The notes beneath the pieces are model-generated. The model was not told the DNA's origin and did no database searches. It saw nothing but the letters and a program-made list of their open reading frames with translations. This document shows, in pieces, positions 44,858 through 54,232 of a stretch of 64,000 bases of DNA. Source of the DNA: Streptomyces sp. NBC_00569 (lineage in GTDB: Bacteria > Actinomycetota > Actinomycetes > Streptomycetales > Streptomycetaceae); contig NZ_CP107783.1 in NCBI RefSeq assembly GCF_036345255.1, positions 9,975,001 through 10,039,000 of the forward strand, in the 5' to 3' direction. The translations under genes and the position numbers were made by a program. How positions within the stretch are numbered: position 1 is the first letter of the stretch; every line of letters begins with the position of its first letter.

Positions 44858-45148
44858 ATGGATTCTCTTGGCGCCGATGGTCGTTGGACCGGCATGAATC
44901 CAGATGCCACCAGCCTGATCCCCGAGCAGGACACCTCAGCCCGCCGCCTGGAGTCGCTTACGCTCGAAGAAGCCCATGACCTGCTCCGCCTGCTCCGGAT
45001 GATTGCTGCGGAGGGTCCGGACGAATTGAGCGAGGAAGCGAAGTGGTTCGCGCGTGAGATCGCGGAGCGCATTCCTTCGGCGACGTGGGCGGTCTCTTGG
45101 CAGGGTGCGAAGCCCCGCCACCGTGACGGCATCCGCCCAGAAGGTTAG
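44858..45148 (+). CDS. Small protein, paralogue of the gene at 30692
   Basis: 96 residues. LESLTLEEAHDLLRLLRMIA and EGPDELSEEAKWFAREIAER match the 30692 product in order and sequence. It has about 25 extra C-terminal residues (ATWAVSWQGAKPRHR) that look non-homologous and may be read-through after loss of the original stop. The ATG at 44858 has GAGGCGG upstream; ATG 44894 is an alternative. Function unknown. 45149-45389 holds nothing. Confidence 0.7.
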   Translation: MDSLGADGRWTGMNPDATSLIPEQDTSARRLESLTLEEAHDLLRLLRMIAAEGPDELSEEAKWFAREIAERIPSATWAVSWQGAKPRHRDGIRPEG

Positions 45149-45389
45149 GACGGACCAGGCCGCGGCGCCCGGGCACTGAGCCACGACCAGCGGCTGCGAA
45201 ACCGGTTCAGCGACAACGCCCTGGGCCTGGTCGTGCTCGCTCCTTTCCCCTCGCGGGGCAGTGCCACGCGTACAGCCTGTCTCTGGAGGCGGTGCGGCTG
45301 CGCATTGCGAAGAATGGGAGTCCTTCGTATCGGTGCCGTAACCCGCGGCTCCCGCGGTCTCGCGGCCGTCCGCAGAGAGGCTCCCGCTC

Positions 45390-46994
45390 ATGCCAGGTGT
45401 CTTCCGGCGCCGGAAGTCCACTCCGCCGGGGCGGGGCGCTGCGCGCGCGTCGCATCCGGCCACTGACCGCATGCTGCGTACGCTGCTGCGCCGCCGTAAG
45501 AAGGCCCTCTCGGCGGAGGACGTGACTGTTGCTGACCGTCCGCAGGTGCGCAAGGCCGTCACCGCGGCTGCTCTGGGCAACACCATGGAGTGGTTCGACT
45601 TCGGTGTCTACGCCTACCTGGCGGGCACCCTTGGCAAGGTCTTCTTCCCGTCGAGTTCCCCCGGTGCGCAGGTCGTCTCCACCTTCGCCACCTTCGCCGC
45701 GGCCTTCATCGTGCGCCCTCTGGGCGGGCTCGTCTTCGGGCCCCTGGGCGACCGTGTGGGCCGGCAGAAGGTGCTCGCCGCCACGATGATCATGATGGCG
45801 GCCAGCACCTTCGCCGTGGGCTTCCTGCCGACCTACTCGGCGGTTGGTTTTCTCGCCCCGATCCTTTTGCTGGTGTGCCGTCTCGTCCAGGGCTTCTCCA
45901 CCGGCGGCGAGTACGCGGGCGCGACGACCTACATCGCCGAGTACGCGCCTGACAAGCGCCGGGGCTTCCTTGGTAGCTGGCTCGATTTCGGCACCTTCAT
46001 CGGCTACTCGCTCGGCTCCGGCCTGGTGACGGTGCTCACGCTGGTGCTCGGCAGCGACGGCCTCGAGGACTGGGGCTGGCGTATCCCCTTCTTCGTGGCG
46101 GGTCCGCTCGGTCTCATCGGCCTGTACATGCGCATGAAGCTGGAGGAGACGCCCGCGTTCAAGCGGGAGGCCGCGTACGCACACGCGCAGGCGTCAGGGA
46201 AGAAGGCGGACGAAGACCCCGTGGAGCAGGCCCGGCAGTCGGGCAGGGGCCGGGTGAGGGAGATCTTCGCGCGCCACTGGGAGGCGGTACTCATCTGCAT
46301 GGGCCTCGTCCTGCTCTACAACGTCACCAACTACATGGTGACGTCGTACCTGCCGACCTATATGACCGTGACGCTCGGCGAGAGTGACACGACGGCGCAA
46401 TTGCTGGTCCTCGGCACGATGCTCCTGGTCGTCCTGCTGATCACGACCGTCGGCAGGACGTCCGACCGGTGGGGACGCAGACCCATGTTCATGGCCGGCA
46501 GCATCGCGCTCATCGCGCTGTCCTATCCCGCGTTCCTGCTGATCAGGGAGGGCGGCATCCTGCTTCCGGCGTTCGGGTGCGCGATCCTCGGCGTGCTGCT
46601 CGTCATGTTCGCGGGCACGGCAGCTGCCACACTGCCGGCCCTCTTTCCCACCCGGATCCGCTACGGCGCCCTGTCGATCGCCTACAACCTGTCGGTGTCA
46701 CTCTTCGGCGGCACCACACCCCTGTTCGCCTCAGCTCTCGTCGAGGCGACGGGCAACAACATGGTCCCCGCGTACTACCTGATGGTCGCCGGAGCGATCG
46801 GCCTCCTCTCGACGTTCTTCCTGCACGAGACCGCGGGGCGGCCGTTGCGCGGCTCCGGCCCCATGGTGGAGACGCCGGAACAGGCCCGCACACTCGTGGC
46901 CCGCAGCCGCACCGCCGCCGGACGGCAGGCGCGCGACATCTGGGTGCGCCTGCGCCATCCGCACGCGCGTCACTCGTCGTCACACGACGAATGA
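45390..46994 (+). CDS. MFS transporter, MHS (ProP-like) family
   Basis: 534 residues, twelve hydrophobic segments. GNTMEWFDFGVYAYLAG is the MHS-family signature in TM1; FGPLGDRVGRQKVLAATMIM is the loop 2-3 MFS motif; GFSTGGEYAGATTYIAEYAP and the second GRTSDRWGRRPMFM motif follow. Substrates are zwitterions or carboxylates such as proline, betaine, citrate or shikimate, taken up with protons. GAGAGG precedes the ATG at 45390; M45471 is an alternative start nearer TM1. Neighbours do not fix the substrate. Confidence 0.9.
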   Translation: MPGVFRRRKSTPPGRGAARASHPATDRMLRTLLRRRKKALSAEDVTVADRPQVRKAVTAAALGNTMEWFDFGVYAYLAGTLGKVFFPSSSPGAQVVSTFATFAAAFIVRPLGGLVFGPLGDRVGRQKVLAATMIMMAASTFAVGFLPTYSAVGFLAPILLLVCRLVQGFSTGGEYAGATTYIAEYAPDKRRGFLGSWLDFGTFIGYSLGSGLVTVLTLVLGSDGLEDWGWRIPFFVAGPLGLIGLYMRMKLEETPAFKREAAYAHAQASGKKADEDPVEQARQSGRGRVREIFARHWEAVLICMGLVLLYNVTNYMVTSYLPTYMTVTLGESDTTAQLLVLGTMLLVVLLITTVGRTSDRWGRRPMFMAGSIALIALSYPAFLLIREGGILLPAFGCAILGVLLVMFAGTAAATLPALFPTRIRYGALSIAYNLSVSLFGGTTPLFASALVEATGNNMVPAYYLMVAGAIGLLSTFFLHETAGRPLRGSGPMVETPEQARTLVARSRTAAGRQARDIWVRLRHPHARHSSSHDE

Positions 46995-47158
46995 CGCGAC
47001 CCCATCCGCGAAGTGCCGGGCCTGGTACACCAGCGCGCGCTCTGGGCAGCAGTCGGCGGTCGACGGGCTCGCTTGAATGTTCAGGGGGAAGACATCGGTG
47101 CATGGGACGGCCCGCGGCCCGTGGGGGCGGCGGGCCGTCGAGGCGGGCCAGGTTGAGG

Positions 47159-47799
47159 TCAGTCGGCTTGGGCGGAGTCGAGGTGGAGGGTGTCACCGAG
47201 GCTGACGACTTGGCGGTTGTGGAAGAAGTCGTCTTCGCGCAGCGTGGTGATCTGCCGGAGGGGGCGCGGAAACTGGCATAGCCGGCCGACTCGATCGGCA
47301 TCTTGATCCAGGACGCCACGACGAACGTCAAGCACCCGCCGTGCGTCACGATGATCTGGTGCTCGCGAGGGTTGTGCAGGATGTCGTTTGTGGCCGCGTA
47401 GATGCGCTGCGCCCACGCAGCCTTGGTCTCGGAACCCTCGATACCTTCGTCGTGTTCCATTCGCTCCCCGACAGCGGGGGGTGGGATGAAGCGCTGGTCC
47501 AGCCATTCCTGCGGCTTTCCCCCTGCCTCACCGTAGGACTTCTCTCGCAGTCTGCGATCCAGGTTCGGCATCACGCCGAACAGTTCGGCTACCTCCCTGG
47601 CTGTCCGCAGGGTGCGTTGTAGATCCGAGGAGAACAGTTCCACCTCCGCGCTGTTCGGGATCTGGGCCCGCAGCGCCTGGGCGATGGAGACCGCCGCGCG
47701 GATGCCCGCCGGCGTCAATTGCGAGTCATGCCATCCGCCGACGACTCCCTCGACGTGGTGCGTCGCCTCGGGATGGGTGACGACGTAAACAGTGCGTAT
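47159..47799 (-). pseudogene. Histidine phosphatase (phosphoglycerate-mutase-like), start lost and frameshifted
   Basis: Minus-strand reading gives IRTVYVVTHPEATHHVEGVV (the expected start Met is ATA, Ile), FSSDLQRTLRTAREVAELFG (RT motif), SYGEAGGKPQEWLDQRF and IIVTHGGCLTFVVASWIKMP (second catalytic His). The first motif is THPE rather than RHGE. One base is lost near 47258, after which the tail (TLREDDFFHNRQVVSLGDTL) is in another frame. It follows the SDR stop by 19 bp. Start loss plus frameshift suggest decay. 46995-47158 has no gene. Confidence 0.7.
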
Positions 47800-47818
47800 G
47801 AGCGCGTGCTCTCCAAAG

Positions 47819-48580
47819 TCAGGTACGCAGGTGGGACGCGCCGTTGAGGTCCACGATCGTCCCCGATGCCCACATCGCCGCGGGCGAGGCCAAAAAGTGC
47901 ACGGTGGCGGCGATCTCGTCCGGTGTGCCGACCCTGCCGAACGGGCTCTGGGCGCGCAGACGTTCGCCCTCTGGCCCCGCCAGCTTGGCCGCCTGGCGCT
48001 CGGTGGCCACGAACCCGGGCGCGACGGAGGTGACCGCGACGTTGTGCGGCGCCAGTGCGACAGCCAGTGACTGGCCCAGTGCGTGCAGGGCGGCCTTGGT
48101 CGTCGCGTAGGCCGGGAAGTCCGGCTCTCCCCGGAACGCGCCGCGGGAGCCGACGTTGACGATGGCGCCAGCTGCTCCACGGTCGATCAGGTGCCGGGCA
48201 ACGGCCCAGCACAGGTCGGCCGGGGCGAGCAGGTTCACGTCGACCATGCGCCGCCACACGCGCTGCCAGTCCGCGATCGGGGTGTCGTCGACCGGGTGGC
48301 GGTTGGCTTCCGTCGGCGCCACACCGGCATTGTTGACCAGGACGTCCACCGATCCCAGGGCGGCAACCGCCTGAGAGACGAGCTGTTCGGCGGCATCCTG
48401 CTCGCCGAGGTCGGCCTGCAGCAGTACGTGTCCCTCGCCGGGCAGTTGCCGCAGGGTCTCCTCGGCATCCGCGCGGTTGCCCGCGTACTGCACCGCAACG
48501 CGGTCACCGCCATGAGCGAACGCCAGCGCGACGGACCGGCCGATGCCCCGCGAGCCGCCCGTCACCAGGACGGCCCTCAT
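47819..48580 (-). CDS. Short-chain dehydrogenase/reductase
   Basis: 253 residues. VLVTGGSRGIGRSVALAFAH is the TGxxxGxG cofactor loop, VLVNNAGVAP the NNAG motif, NVGSRG the catalytic Ser region and YATTKAALHALGQSLAVALA the YxxxK active site. The basic/small residue after the second strand (YAGNRAD) favours NADP(H). FabG-like reductase of unknown substrate. The start at 48580 is chosen from the fold; the in-frame extension to 48778 is not conserved-looking. 48581-49177 has no supported gene. Confidence 0.88.
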   Translation of the reverse strand: MRAVLVTGGSRGIGRSVALAFAHGGDRVAVQYAGNRADAEETLRQLPGEGHVLLQADLGEQDAAEQLVSQAVAALGSVDVLVNNAGVAPTEANRHPVDDTPIADWQRVWRRMVDVNLLAPADLCWAVARHLIDRGAAGAIVNVGSRGAFRGEPDFPAYATTKAALHALGQSLAVALAPHNVAVTSVAPGFVATERQAAKLAGPEGERLRAQSPFGRVGTPDEIAATVHFLASPAAMWASGTIVDLNGASHLRT

Positions 48581-49177
48581 CGGGCGACCGCCGTGCACGC
48601 GCCGCGAAGGGGCACCGCGGGCCCGTTGGCTGTGAAGCCGGACGGCACACTCGCGGTTCGCGGTCGGCGCGCGAGGCCGTGGCAGCGCTGTCCGTGAGGC
48701 GGCATGCGGCGGCAGCTCGGCGTGGCCGATCGGGCAACGGGACGGTGCGGCAAGGGGAATCTCCTGGTCGGCGAACATGAATCCATGGACAGCTGCTCCT
48801 GTACGACGAAGCCTTCCATCAGGGGCAACCTGGTCACAGCGTGCGCCGTGCCCACGTACAGCTTGCCCCCTGCCCTGCGCACCTGTGGCAACTGCGTCCG
48901 GGCAAGGACAGCACGTACCAGTGTCCCGAAGCCCTGGATCCGAGCTCGGAGACGGGGGAGTATCCGGAACCGGCCTCGTTCGCAGCGGGTGAACGTGCCG
49001 TCAATCGGTTCCGGCCGTGGCCGGTGCCCAGCGGGCGTACGCGTCCATCAGCCCGGCGAAGCGGCTACGCACCATCCCCACGGCCGCGGTGCGCACCACC
49101 AGGTGGCGCGGGGCGCGTCGCCGCCGGTGACAGCTGCCATGGAATTGACGAGGTTGCCATGGGGCGCCTGAGTGCCG

Positions 49178-49377
49178 CCCTTCATGCTCGCCCGCCACCA
49201 GGCCGCCATGCCGCGCGATGGCCCTGGGCTTGCCGGGACACGGCCCCGATGCCGAAGACGCCGTACAGGACGCCACCCTGACCGCGCTGCGCCGCATCGG
49301 CGATGTGCGCGACCCGGCAGCTGTGGGCGCCTGGCTGCGCGCCATCGTCCGCAACATCGCCCGGAAGCGGCGCTGTC
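49178..49377 (+). pseudogene. ECF sigma factor region-2 fragment
   Basis: MLARHQAAM then, one frame over, HGPDAEDAVQDATLTALRRI and AVGAWLRAIVRNIARKR. This is the region 2 core (DAEDAVQDATL) of SigJ/SDR-like long ECF factors. Frameshifted near the start and joined directly at its end to an IS5 transposase start. No region 4. Confidence 0.65.
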
Positions 49378-49378
49378 C

Positions 49379-49505
49379 CTCGGGCATGACCGACACCGAG
49401 TGGGCACGGACTCGGCGGCTGCTGCCGGTGCGGGCATGGCTGGAGGGCCGGGGCAAGCCGGAAGGCTGCTGGCACCGGCAGATACCCGACGCGATCCGCG
49501 CCAGG
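49379..49505 (+). pseudogene. IS5-family transposase N-terminal fragment, fused to sigma remnant
   Basis: PSGMTDTEWARTRRLLPV, then AWLEGRGKPEGCWHRQIPDA matches the conserved start of IS5/ISL-type transposases (MTDAEWA..RPLLP...GR.....R...DAI). It is in frame with the sigma fragment, making a chimeric ORF to 49562. 49506-49668 shows nothing else. Confidence 0.65.
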
Positions 49506-49668
49506 TCCGTGACGGTGAAGGTCCCGGCCTGTAACGGTGGAGAACCGGGTCCGTGTCGGTGACGGGCGGCCGGTGCCGGCCCGGAGCCGTACGGGAGAGC
49601 CCCGGTTCCGTAGGGGAGGACATCCCTGTACCTGCTGTACGGAACCGATCGGCGCCCCCAGTGACCTC

Positions 49669-50850
49669 CTACCGGGCCGCTCGCTTTCCCAGTCGCTCCA
49701 CCATCAGCGCGACGAGGGCCGCGCGCTCCGGCATGCGGGTCACGTCGGCCCACTCGTGGTCGGCGTGCGGGCCGCCGCCGACCGCGCCGAGGCCGTCCAG
49801 GGTGGGGGTGCCCGCCGCCGCGCACAGGTTGCCGTCGGAGATGCCGCCCACCGCCGCCGAGCCGGGCCATGCAAGGCCCAGTTCGGCAAGGCAGGTACGG
49901 GCCGTCTCCAGCAGGTCCGTGGCGGAGGCCTCTTCGAGGGGCGGACGGTTGGGGCCGCCCGTGATCTCGAAGGGGAGCCGGGCCACCTCGGCGACCACGC
50001 GATGCAGTTCGGCGTCGATCTCCTGTTGCGTCCGGACGTCGGGGACGCGGACGTCGACGGTGACATGGGCGCGGTCGGGCACCGTGTTCTGGGTGGTGCC
50101 CGCGCTCGCCAGCGTCGGCGTGACGGTGACCCGGTCGTCCTGCGCGGCGAGAGATTCGAGGGCGACGATGATTCTGGCGAGGTCACTCAGGGCGTTGCAT
50201 CCCTTGTCGGGCTCCAGTCCCGCGTGGGCGGCGATGCCCTTGACACGGATGTCGTAGAACGACCAGCCCTTGCGGGCGTGCTTTAGCCCGCCCCCGTCCG
50301 CCGCGCCCTCCAGCACCAGCGCCGCACGGGACTGCCGCGCCCACTCGGTCACGATCCGGCCGCCCGCCGGGGAGCCGATCTCCTCGTCGGCGGTCACCAG
50401 GAACGCGACGGCGGGGTCCTCGCCGGTCAGTTCGCGCAGCCAGGCCACCGCGTACAGGCCCTGGATCAGGCCGGCCTTCATGTCGAAGACACCGGGGCCC
50501 GTCGCCCGATCGCCATCCACGAGAAACGGGCGGTGCTTCAGGGTCCCCTTCGGGAACACGGTGTCGAAGTGGCCGACCAGGAGGACGGGTTGCGTGTCGG
50601 CCGGGCCCAGTCGCCACAGCAGGCCGCCGGGGCGGCCGTTGCCGGGGTCGTTCGGCAGCACCGTGGGGGCGGCGCCGAGGAGTCGGGTGCCGATCTCGGC
50701 CAGGACGGCGCGGCACGCGCTCAGGGAGTCGCCGTCGACGGACGGGGACTCCGCGCGCACCAGCCGTTCCAGATCCGTGACCATGGCCGCGGAGGCGTCG
50801 GTGAGGCGTTGCAACAGGTCATGCGGGTCGAGGACTTGGGGTGCGGGCAC
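49669..50850 (-). CDS. M20 family metallopeptidase (carboxypeptidase G2-like)
   Basis: 393 residues. Zinc site motifs: LLVGHFDTVFPKGTL (His and Asp), GPGVFDMKAGLIQGLYA (Asp bridge region), TADEEIGSPAG (catalytic Glu pair), LVLEGA and the C-terminal HADHEW. A dimerisation domain lies at about residues 190-300 (GIAAHAGLEPDKGCNAL). The family removes C-terminal Glu or other acyl-amino acids. GTG at 50850 has GAAGGAG upstream. It is divergent from the PucR regulator 108 bp away and so is probably part of the same catabolic regulon. Confidence 0.9.
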   Translation of the reverse strand: MPAPQVLDPHDLLQRLTDASAAMVTDLERLVRAESPSVDGDSLSACRAVLAEIGTRLLGAAPTVLPNDPGNGRPGGLLWRLGPADTQPVLLVGHFDTVFPKGTLKHRPFLVDGDRATGPGVFDMKAGLIQGLYAVAWLRELTGEDPAVAFLVTADEEIGSPAGGRIVTEWARQSRAALVLEGAADGGGLKHARKGWSFYDIRVKGIAAHAGLEPDKGCNALSDLARIIVALESLAAQDDRVTVTPTLASAGTTQNTVPDRAHVTVDVRVPDVRTQQEIDAELHRVVAEVARLPFEITGGPNRPPLEEASATDLLETARTCLAELGLAWPGSAAVGGISDGNLCAAAGTPTLDGLGAVGGGPHADHEWADVTRMPERAALVALMVERLGKRAAR

Positions 50851-50958
50851 GGCGGGACTCCTTCGGCGCGGCTTGCGTGGGGGTACGCCTCTGCATGATT
50901 GCCCTGTCGCGACATGCGATGGTTTGTGTGACCCCCCAAGTTTTGGAGCTGATCCGCC

Positions 50959-52884
50959 GTGCCCGACCACAACCCGGAGCACTCCGGCGCTGCTGGACAG
51001 GCAGGCGCCGACGCCCCAGTGACCCTGGCCACCGTCGTGGACTGCCTGGGGCCCGGAACGGTCGCCGTGTGGGCGGCCCCCCACGGCCTGGGCGTTCCGG
51101 TCCGCTCGCTCGCCGTGCACGAAGGGCATGAAGGACCTGAAAGGCGCGAAGGCCCTGAAGGGGGCGAAGCGCCTGAAGGGCATGAAAGACATGAAATGCG
51201 TGAAGGGCGTGTAGGGCGCAGAGGGGACGCGGGGCGCGGAGGTCGCGAGGGACGCCCGGCCTTCGAAAGCCCTCAGGAGTCGGGCCCGGGTACCGGGGCG
51301 GGGGCCGTGTCCGACCGGCCCGCCGGGCTGCTGCTCGGCATCGGGGCCGGCGGGGAGCCCGCCGGGTTGATCCGGGCGGCGGTCGGGGCCGGGGCGAGTG
51401 GCGTGATCGTCAAGGCCGGTGGGGAGCGCGCTCTGCGCGACGCGAGCGCTCTCGGAGCGGAACACGGGGTGGCGGTCCTGGCGCTGGCGGCCGATCAGGA
51501 CTGGACGGACCTGATCGGACGGCTGCGTGCCCTGCTGGCGGTACGGGTGGGGACCGGGGCGCGGCAGGGGGCGGTGCTCGGCCGCCGGCACGACCTGGTG
51601 AGCCTCGCCAACTCCCTCGCCCGGCTGGTCAACGGCTCGGTCATGATCTTCACGCCGGGCCAGGAGCTGCTGGCCGCCTCCCGCCTGGGCCCCGGCGACG
51701 ACGAGATGCGCCGGGCCGCCGTGCTCGACCAGCATGGGCCGGCCGGGTACCGCGCGCGCCTCGTCGAACTCGGCGTGTATCGGCGGCTGTGGTCCGGGCC
51801 TGAGGTGGTCGACGTCGCGGCGGTGCCGGAGGTGGGGGCGGGGCGCAGGCTCGCGGCGGCGGTGCGCGCCGGTTCGGAGAACCTCGGCTCGATCTGGGTG
51901 GCCGAGGGCGACGAACCCCTCGCGAAGAACGCCGCCGCTCTCCTCGCGGACGCGGCGACGGTCGCCGTGGGTGTGCTGCTCGGCCTCGATCAGGAAGAGG
52001 TGGCCCGGCGGCGGCTGGACGAGGAGCTGTTCGGCCGGGCGCTGCTCGGCGACGTCGATCCGCGGCTGGCCGCGTCCCATCTGGCCGTCGATCCGGGGAC
52101 GCCGGTCACCGTGCTGATCGCGGACCTGTCGGCACAGGGCACCCGCCCCGGCGCGGCCGACCTGTACCGGGCGAAGGAGGAGGCGCTGCGCCATCTCGCC
52201 GGTTACCGGTGGCGGGCGCTCGCGACGACGGGCCCCTCCCGGCTCGTCCTCGCGCTGGTGGGTCCGGCCGACCGGGACGGCATCCGGCGGGCCGCGGACG
52301 GGGTCGGCGCCGCCGTGGCGGAGGCGGTCGGGGCCCGGCCGCGTACCGGCATCGGGCCCTGCGTGCCGCACCTGGGGGAGCTGCCGGCCAGCCGCATGGA
52401 GGCGGAACTGGTGGTACGGGCCCTGGCCCGGCGCGGCGAGATCCGCAGCGCCTGCCTGGAGGACGTGCGCGGCACGGCCAACCTGCTGATGCTGGGCGAG
52501 GCCGTCACCGCGGACCGGCGGCTCCAGGAGGGGCCGGTGCACCGGTTGCGCGCGCACGATCTGCGGCGCGGCACCGCGTACGCGCAGACGCTGGCGGCCT
52601 ATCTGGACGCCTTCGGGGACACCGCTGCGGCCTCACGAGAGCTCAATGTCCACGCGAACACCCTGCGTTACCGAATGGGTCGCATTCGTGAGCTCACCGG
52701 CCTGGACCTGGGCGATCCCTACGAGCGGCTGAACGCCGCCGTGCAGCTCTTCGCCCTCGGGCCGAACGACCTTGTCGCCGAGCACGAGGGAACCTCGAAA
52801 ACCTCTTCGCCCTCCACAAACCGTGAGGGTACGCCGGGTTTGCACACTGCTGACCACGATCCGGTGAACGGTGCCGGGTCGTGA
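50959..52884 (+). CDS. PucR-family transcriptional regulator with tripeptide-repeat insertion
   Basis: 641 residues. The N-terminal PucR sensor starts VTLATVVDCLGPGTVAVWAA and is interrupted at residues 55-99 by a run of Glu-Gly-X tripeptides, resuming at PAGLLLGIGAGGEPAGLIRA. A GGDEF-like/CdaR middle follows, and the C-terminal HTH_30 is at about residues 545-605 (YLDAFGDTAAASRELNVHAN, TLRYRMGRIRELTGLDLGDP). PucR proteins activate purine, amide or similar catabolic genes when bound by an intermediate. It lies 28 bp upstream of the transporter and faces the M20 peptidase. Confidence 0.88.
   Translation: MPDHNPEHSGAAGQAGADAPVTLATVVDCLGPGTVAVWAAPHGLGVPVRSLAVHEGHEGPERREGPEGGEAPEGHERHEMREGRVGRRGDAGRGGREGRPAFESPQESGPGTGAGAVSDRPAGLLLGIGAGGEPAGLIRAAVGAGASGVIVKAGGERALRDASALGAEHGVAVLALAADQDWTDLIGRLRALLAVRVGTGARQGAVLGRRHDLVSLANSLARLVNGSVMIFTPGQELLAASRLGPGDDEMRRAAVLDQHGPAGYRARLVELGVYRRLWSGPEVVDVAAVPEVGAGRRLAAAVRAGSENLGSIWVAEGDEPLAKNAAALLADAATVAVGVLLGLDQEEVARRRLDEELFGRALLGDVDPRLAASHLAVDPGTPVTVLIADLSAQGTRPGAADLYRAKEEALRHLAGYRWRALATTGPSRLVLALVGPADRDGIRRAADGVGAAVAEAVGARPRTGIGPCVPHLGELPASRMEAELVVRALARRGEIRSACLEDVRGTANLLMLGEAVTADRRLQEGPVHRLRAHDLRRGTAYAQTLAAYLDAFGDTAAASRELNVHANTLRYRMGRIRELTGLDLGDPYERLNAAVQLFALGPNDLVAEHEGTSKTSSPSTNREGTPGLHTADHDPVNGAGS
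51121..51255 (+). repeat. In-frame 9-bp repeat array inside the PucR gene
   Basis: Ten consecutive nonamers of the form GAAGGNCNT (51121-51210) encode EGH, EGP, ERR, EGP, EGG, EAP, EGH, ERH, EMR, EGR, then decay into Gly-Arg-rich codons to 51255. The phase is exact with the reading frame, so copy-number change would not break the protein. Confidence 0.85.
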
Positions 52885-52912
52885 TCGACGGGTATCCGCG
52901 TGGAGGTGGAAG

Positions 52913-54232
52913 ATGACAGAGGGCAAGAGCTCCCGGGCACGTTCGGCCCAGAGAGTGGCCATGGCCGCAGTGTCCGTACTTTTCATGACCTGGTTGATCG
53001 ATTACATCGACCGGCTGGTGATCACCCTCGCCCTGCCGGACATCGGTGAGGAGTTCGGTCTCGGCACCACGATGCAGGGCCTGATCCTCACCGCCTTCTT
53101 CATCACCTATGCCGCGATGCAGATCCCCGGCGGCATCCTCGCCGACACCAGGGGCACCCGCCGCACGATGCTGCTGGCGGCCGGCGGTTGGACCGTCTTC
53201 ACAGCCGCCAGCGGGCTGGCGATCGGGCTGACGACCATGATCGTGATCCGGGCCGTCTTCGGTGTCTTCCAGGGCATGTATCCGGCCGCGTCCATCAAGG
53301 CGCTGAGCGAGCGCACCACCCCCGAGCAGCGGCTGACCGCCAACGGCGTGATGTCCGCGTCCAACCCGCTGGGTTCCGCGATCGCCCCCATCGTCGCGGC
53401 TCCGCTCATCGTGGCCTTCGGCTGGCGCGGGGCGTTCTGGGCGGTGTCCGTCCTCGGCGTGCTGATCGTGGTCGTGCTGTGGAAGGGGATGCCGAAGCCG
53501 CTGACGACCGAGGAACTCGCCGCCGCGTCCGGCAAGGCCGCCCCGGAGCCCGTCGCGCAGGTGTCGCTGCGGCAGGCGATGGGACTGCTGAAGTCCTCGA
53601 TGATGTGGCGCTTCACCCTGATGTTCTGCGGGTTCAACATCATCGGCTGGGGCCTGGTGTCCTGGGTGCCGTCGTACCTCCGGGAGAACAAGCACGTCTC
53701 GCTCACCGGCGTGGGCCTGATGTCCGGCGTCCCGTGGGTCGCCGCGGCGATCAGCATGATGGTCGGCGGCTACCTCTTCGACCGCTTCTTCCAGGGCAAC
53801 CACCGGCGCGTGGTCATCCCCGTCATGCTGGTCACGGCCGGTCTGCTGGTGATGATGGTGCGCGCCGGGTCGGCCACCGAGTTCATCGCGTGGGAGACCT
53901 GCGGAACCCTCGTGATGTACCTGGCGTACATGCAGATCTTCGGGCTGCCGCTGCGCATGCTGCCTCCGGAGTACGCGGGCGTCGGCGGCGGCATGGTGAA
54001 CTTCGGCGGCCAGCTGGCCGGGGCCGTCTCGCCGTTCGTGATGGGCTTCCTCGCCGAGCACTTCTCGTACGGAGCGGCCTTCTCCTTCCTCGGCGTCGGA
54101 TGCGTCCTGGCGATCGTCGGCGCGCTGGTCACCCCGCAGACCCCGGAGGCGTTCCGGGCCGGTCTCGGCCGTCACCTGGACCTGTCGGAGAAGACGTCCG
54201 CCCCGGAGCCGGTCGCGGTGAGCGCCGCGTGA
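52913..54232 (+). CDS. MFS transporter (anion:cation symporter / hexuronate-like)
   Basis: 439 residues with twelve predicted membrane segments. WLIDYIDRLVITLALPDIG in TM1 and ILADTRGTRRTMLLAAGGW (loop 2-3 motif) are typical of the ACS/MFS_1 phthalate, glucarate and allantoate permeases. GGAGG lies upstream of the ATG at 52913. The 3' end overlaps the amidohydrolase start as GTGA. It most likely imports the substrate processed by the next genes. Confidence 0.9.
   Translation: MTEGKSSRARSAQRVAMAAVSVLFMTWLIDYIDRLVITLALPDIGEEFGLGTTMQGLILTAFFITYAAMQIPGGILADTRGTRRTMLLAAGGWTVFTAASGLAIGLTTMIVIRAVFGVFQGMYPAASIKALSERTTPEQRLTANGVMSASNPLGSAIAPIVAAPLIVAFGWRGAFWAVSVLGVLIVVVLWKGMPKPLTTEELAAASGKAAPEPVAQVSLRQAMGLLKSSMMWRFTLMFCGFNIIGWGLVSWVPSYLRENKHVSLTGVGLMSGVPWVAAAISMMVGGYLFDRFFQGNHRRVVIPVMLVTAGLLVMMVRAGSATEFIAWETCGTLVMYLAYMQIFGLPLRMLPPEYAGVGGGMVNFGGQLAGAVSPFVMGFLAEHFSYGAAFSFLGVGCVLAIVGALVTPQTPEAFRAGLGRHLDLSEKTSAPEPVAVSAA

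Noticed and set aside
45207..46184. 325-residue minus ORF opposite the MHS transporter
   Set aside because: Antisense shadow with His/Gln/Arg-rich composition.
48581..48778. N-terminal extension of the SDR at 47819
   Set aside because: Residues before MRAVLVTGG do not fit an SDR start and are low-complexity.
50851..52557. Minus-strand frame extending the M20 peptidase to 962 residues
   Set aside because: It is antisense to the PucR gene, rich in Arg/Pro/His, and lies upstream of the RBS-supported GTG at 50850.
53188..54228. Plus frame extending the amidohydrolase to 817 residues
   Set aside because: The extra part overlaps the MFS gene in another frame and is Arg/Gly-rich; GTG 54229 overlaps the transporter stop as expected for a coupled pair.
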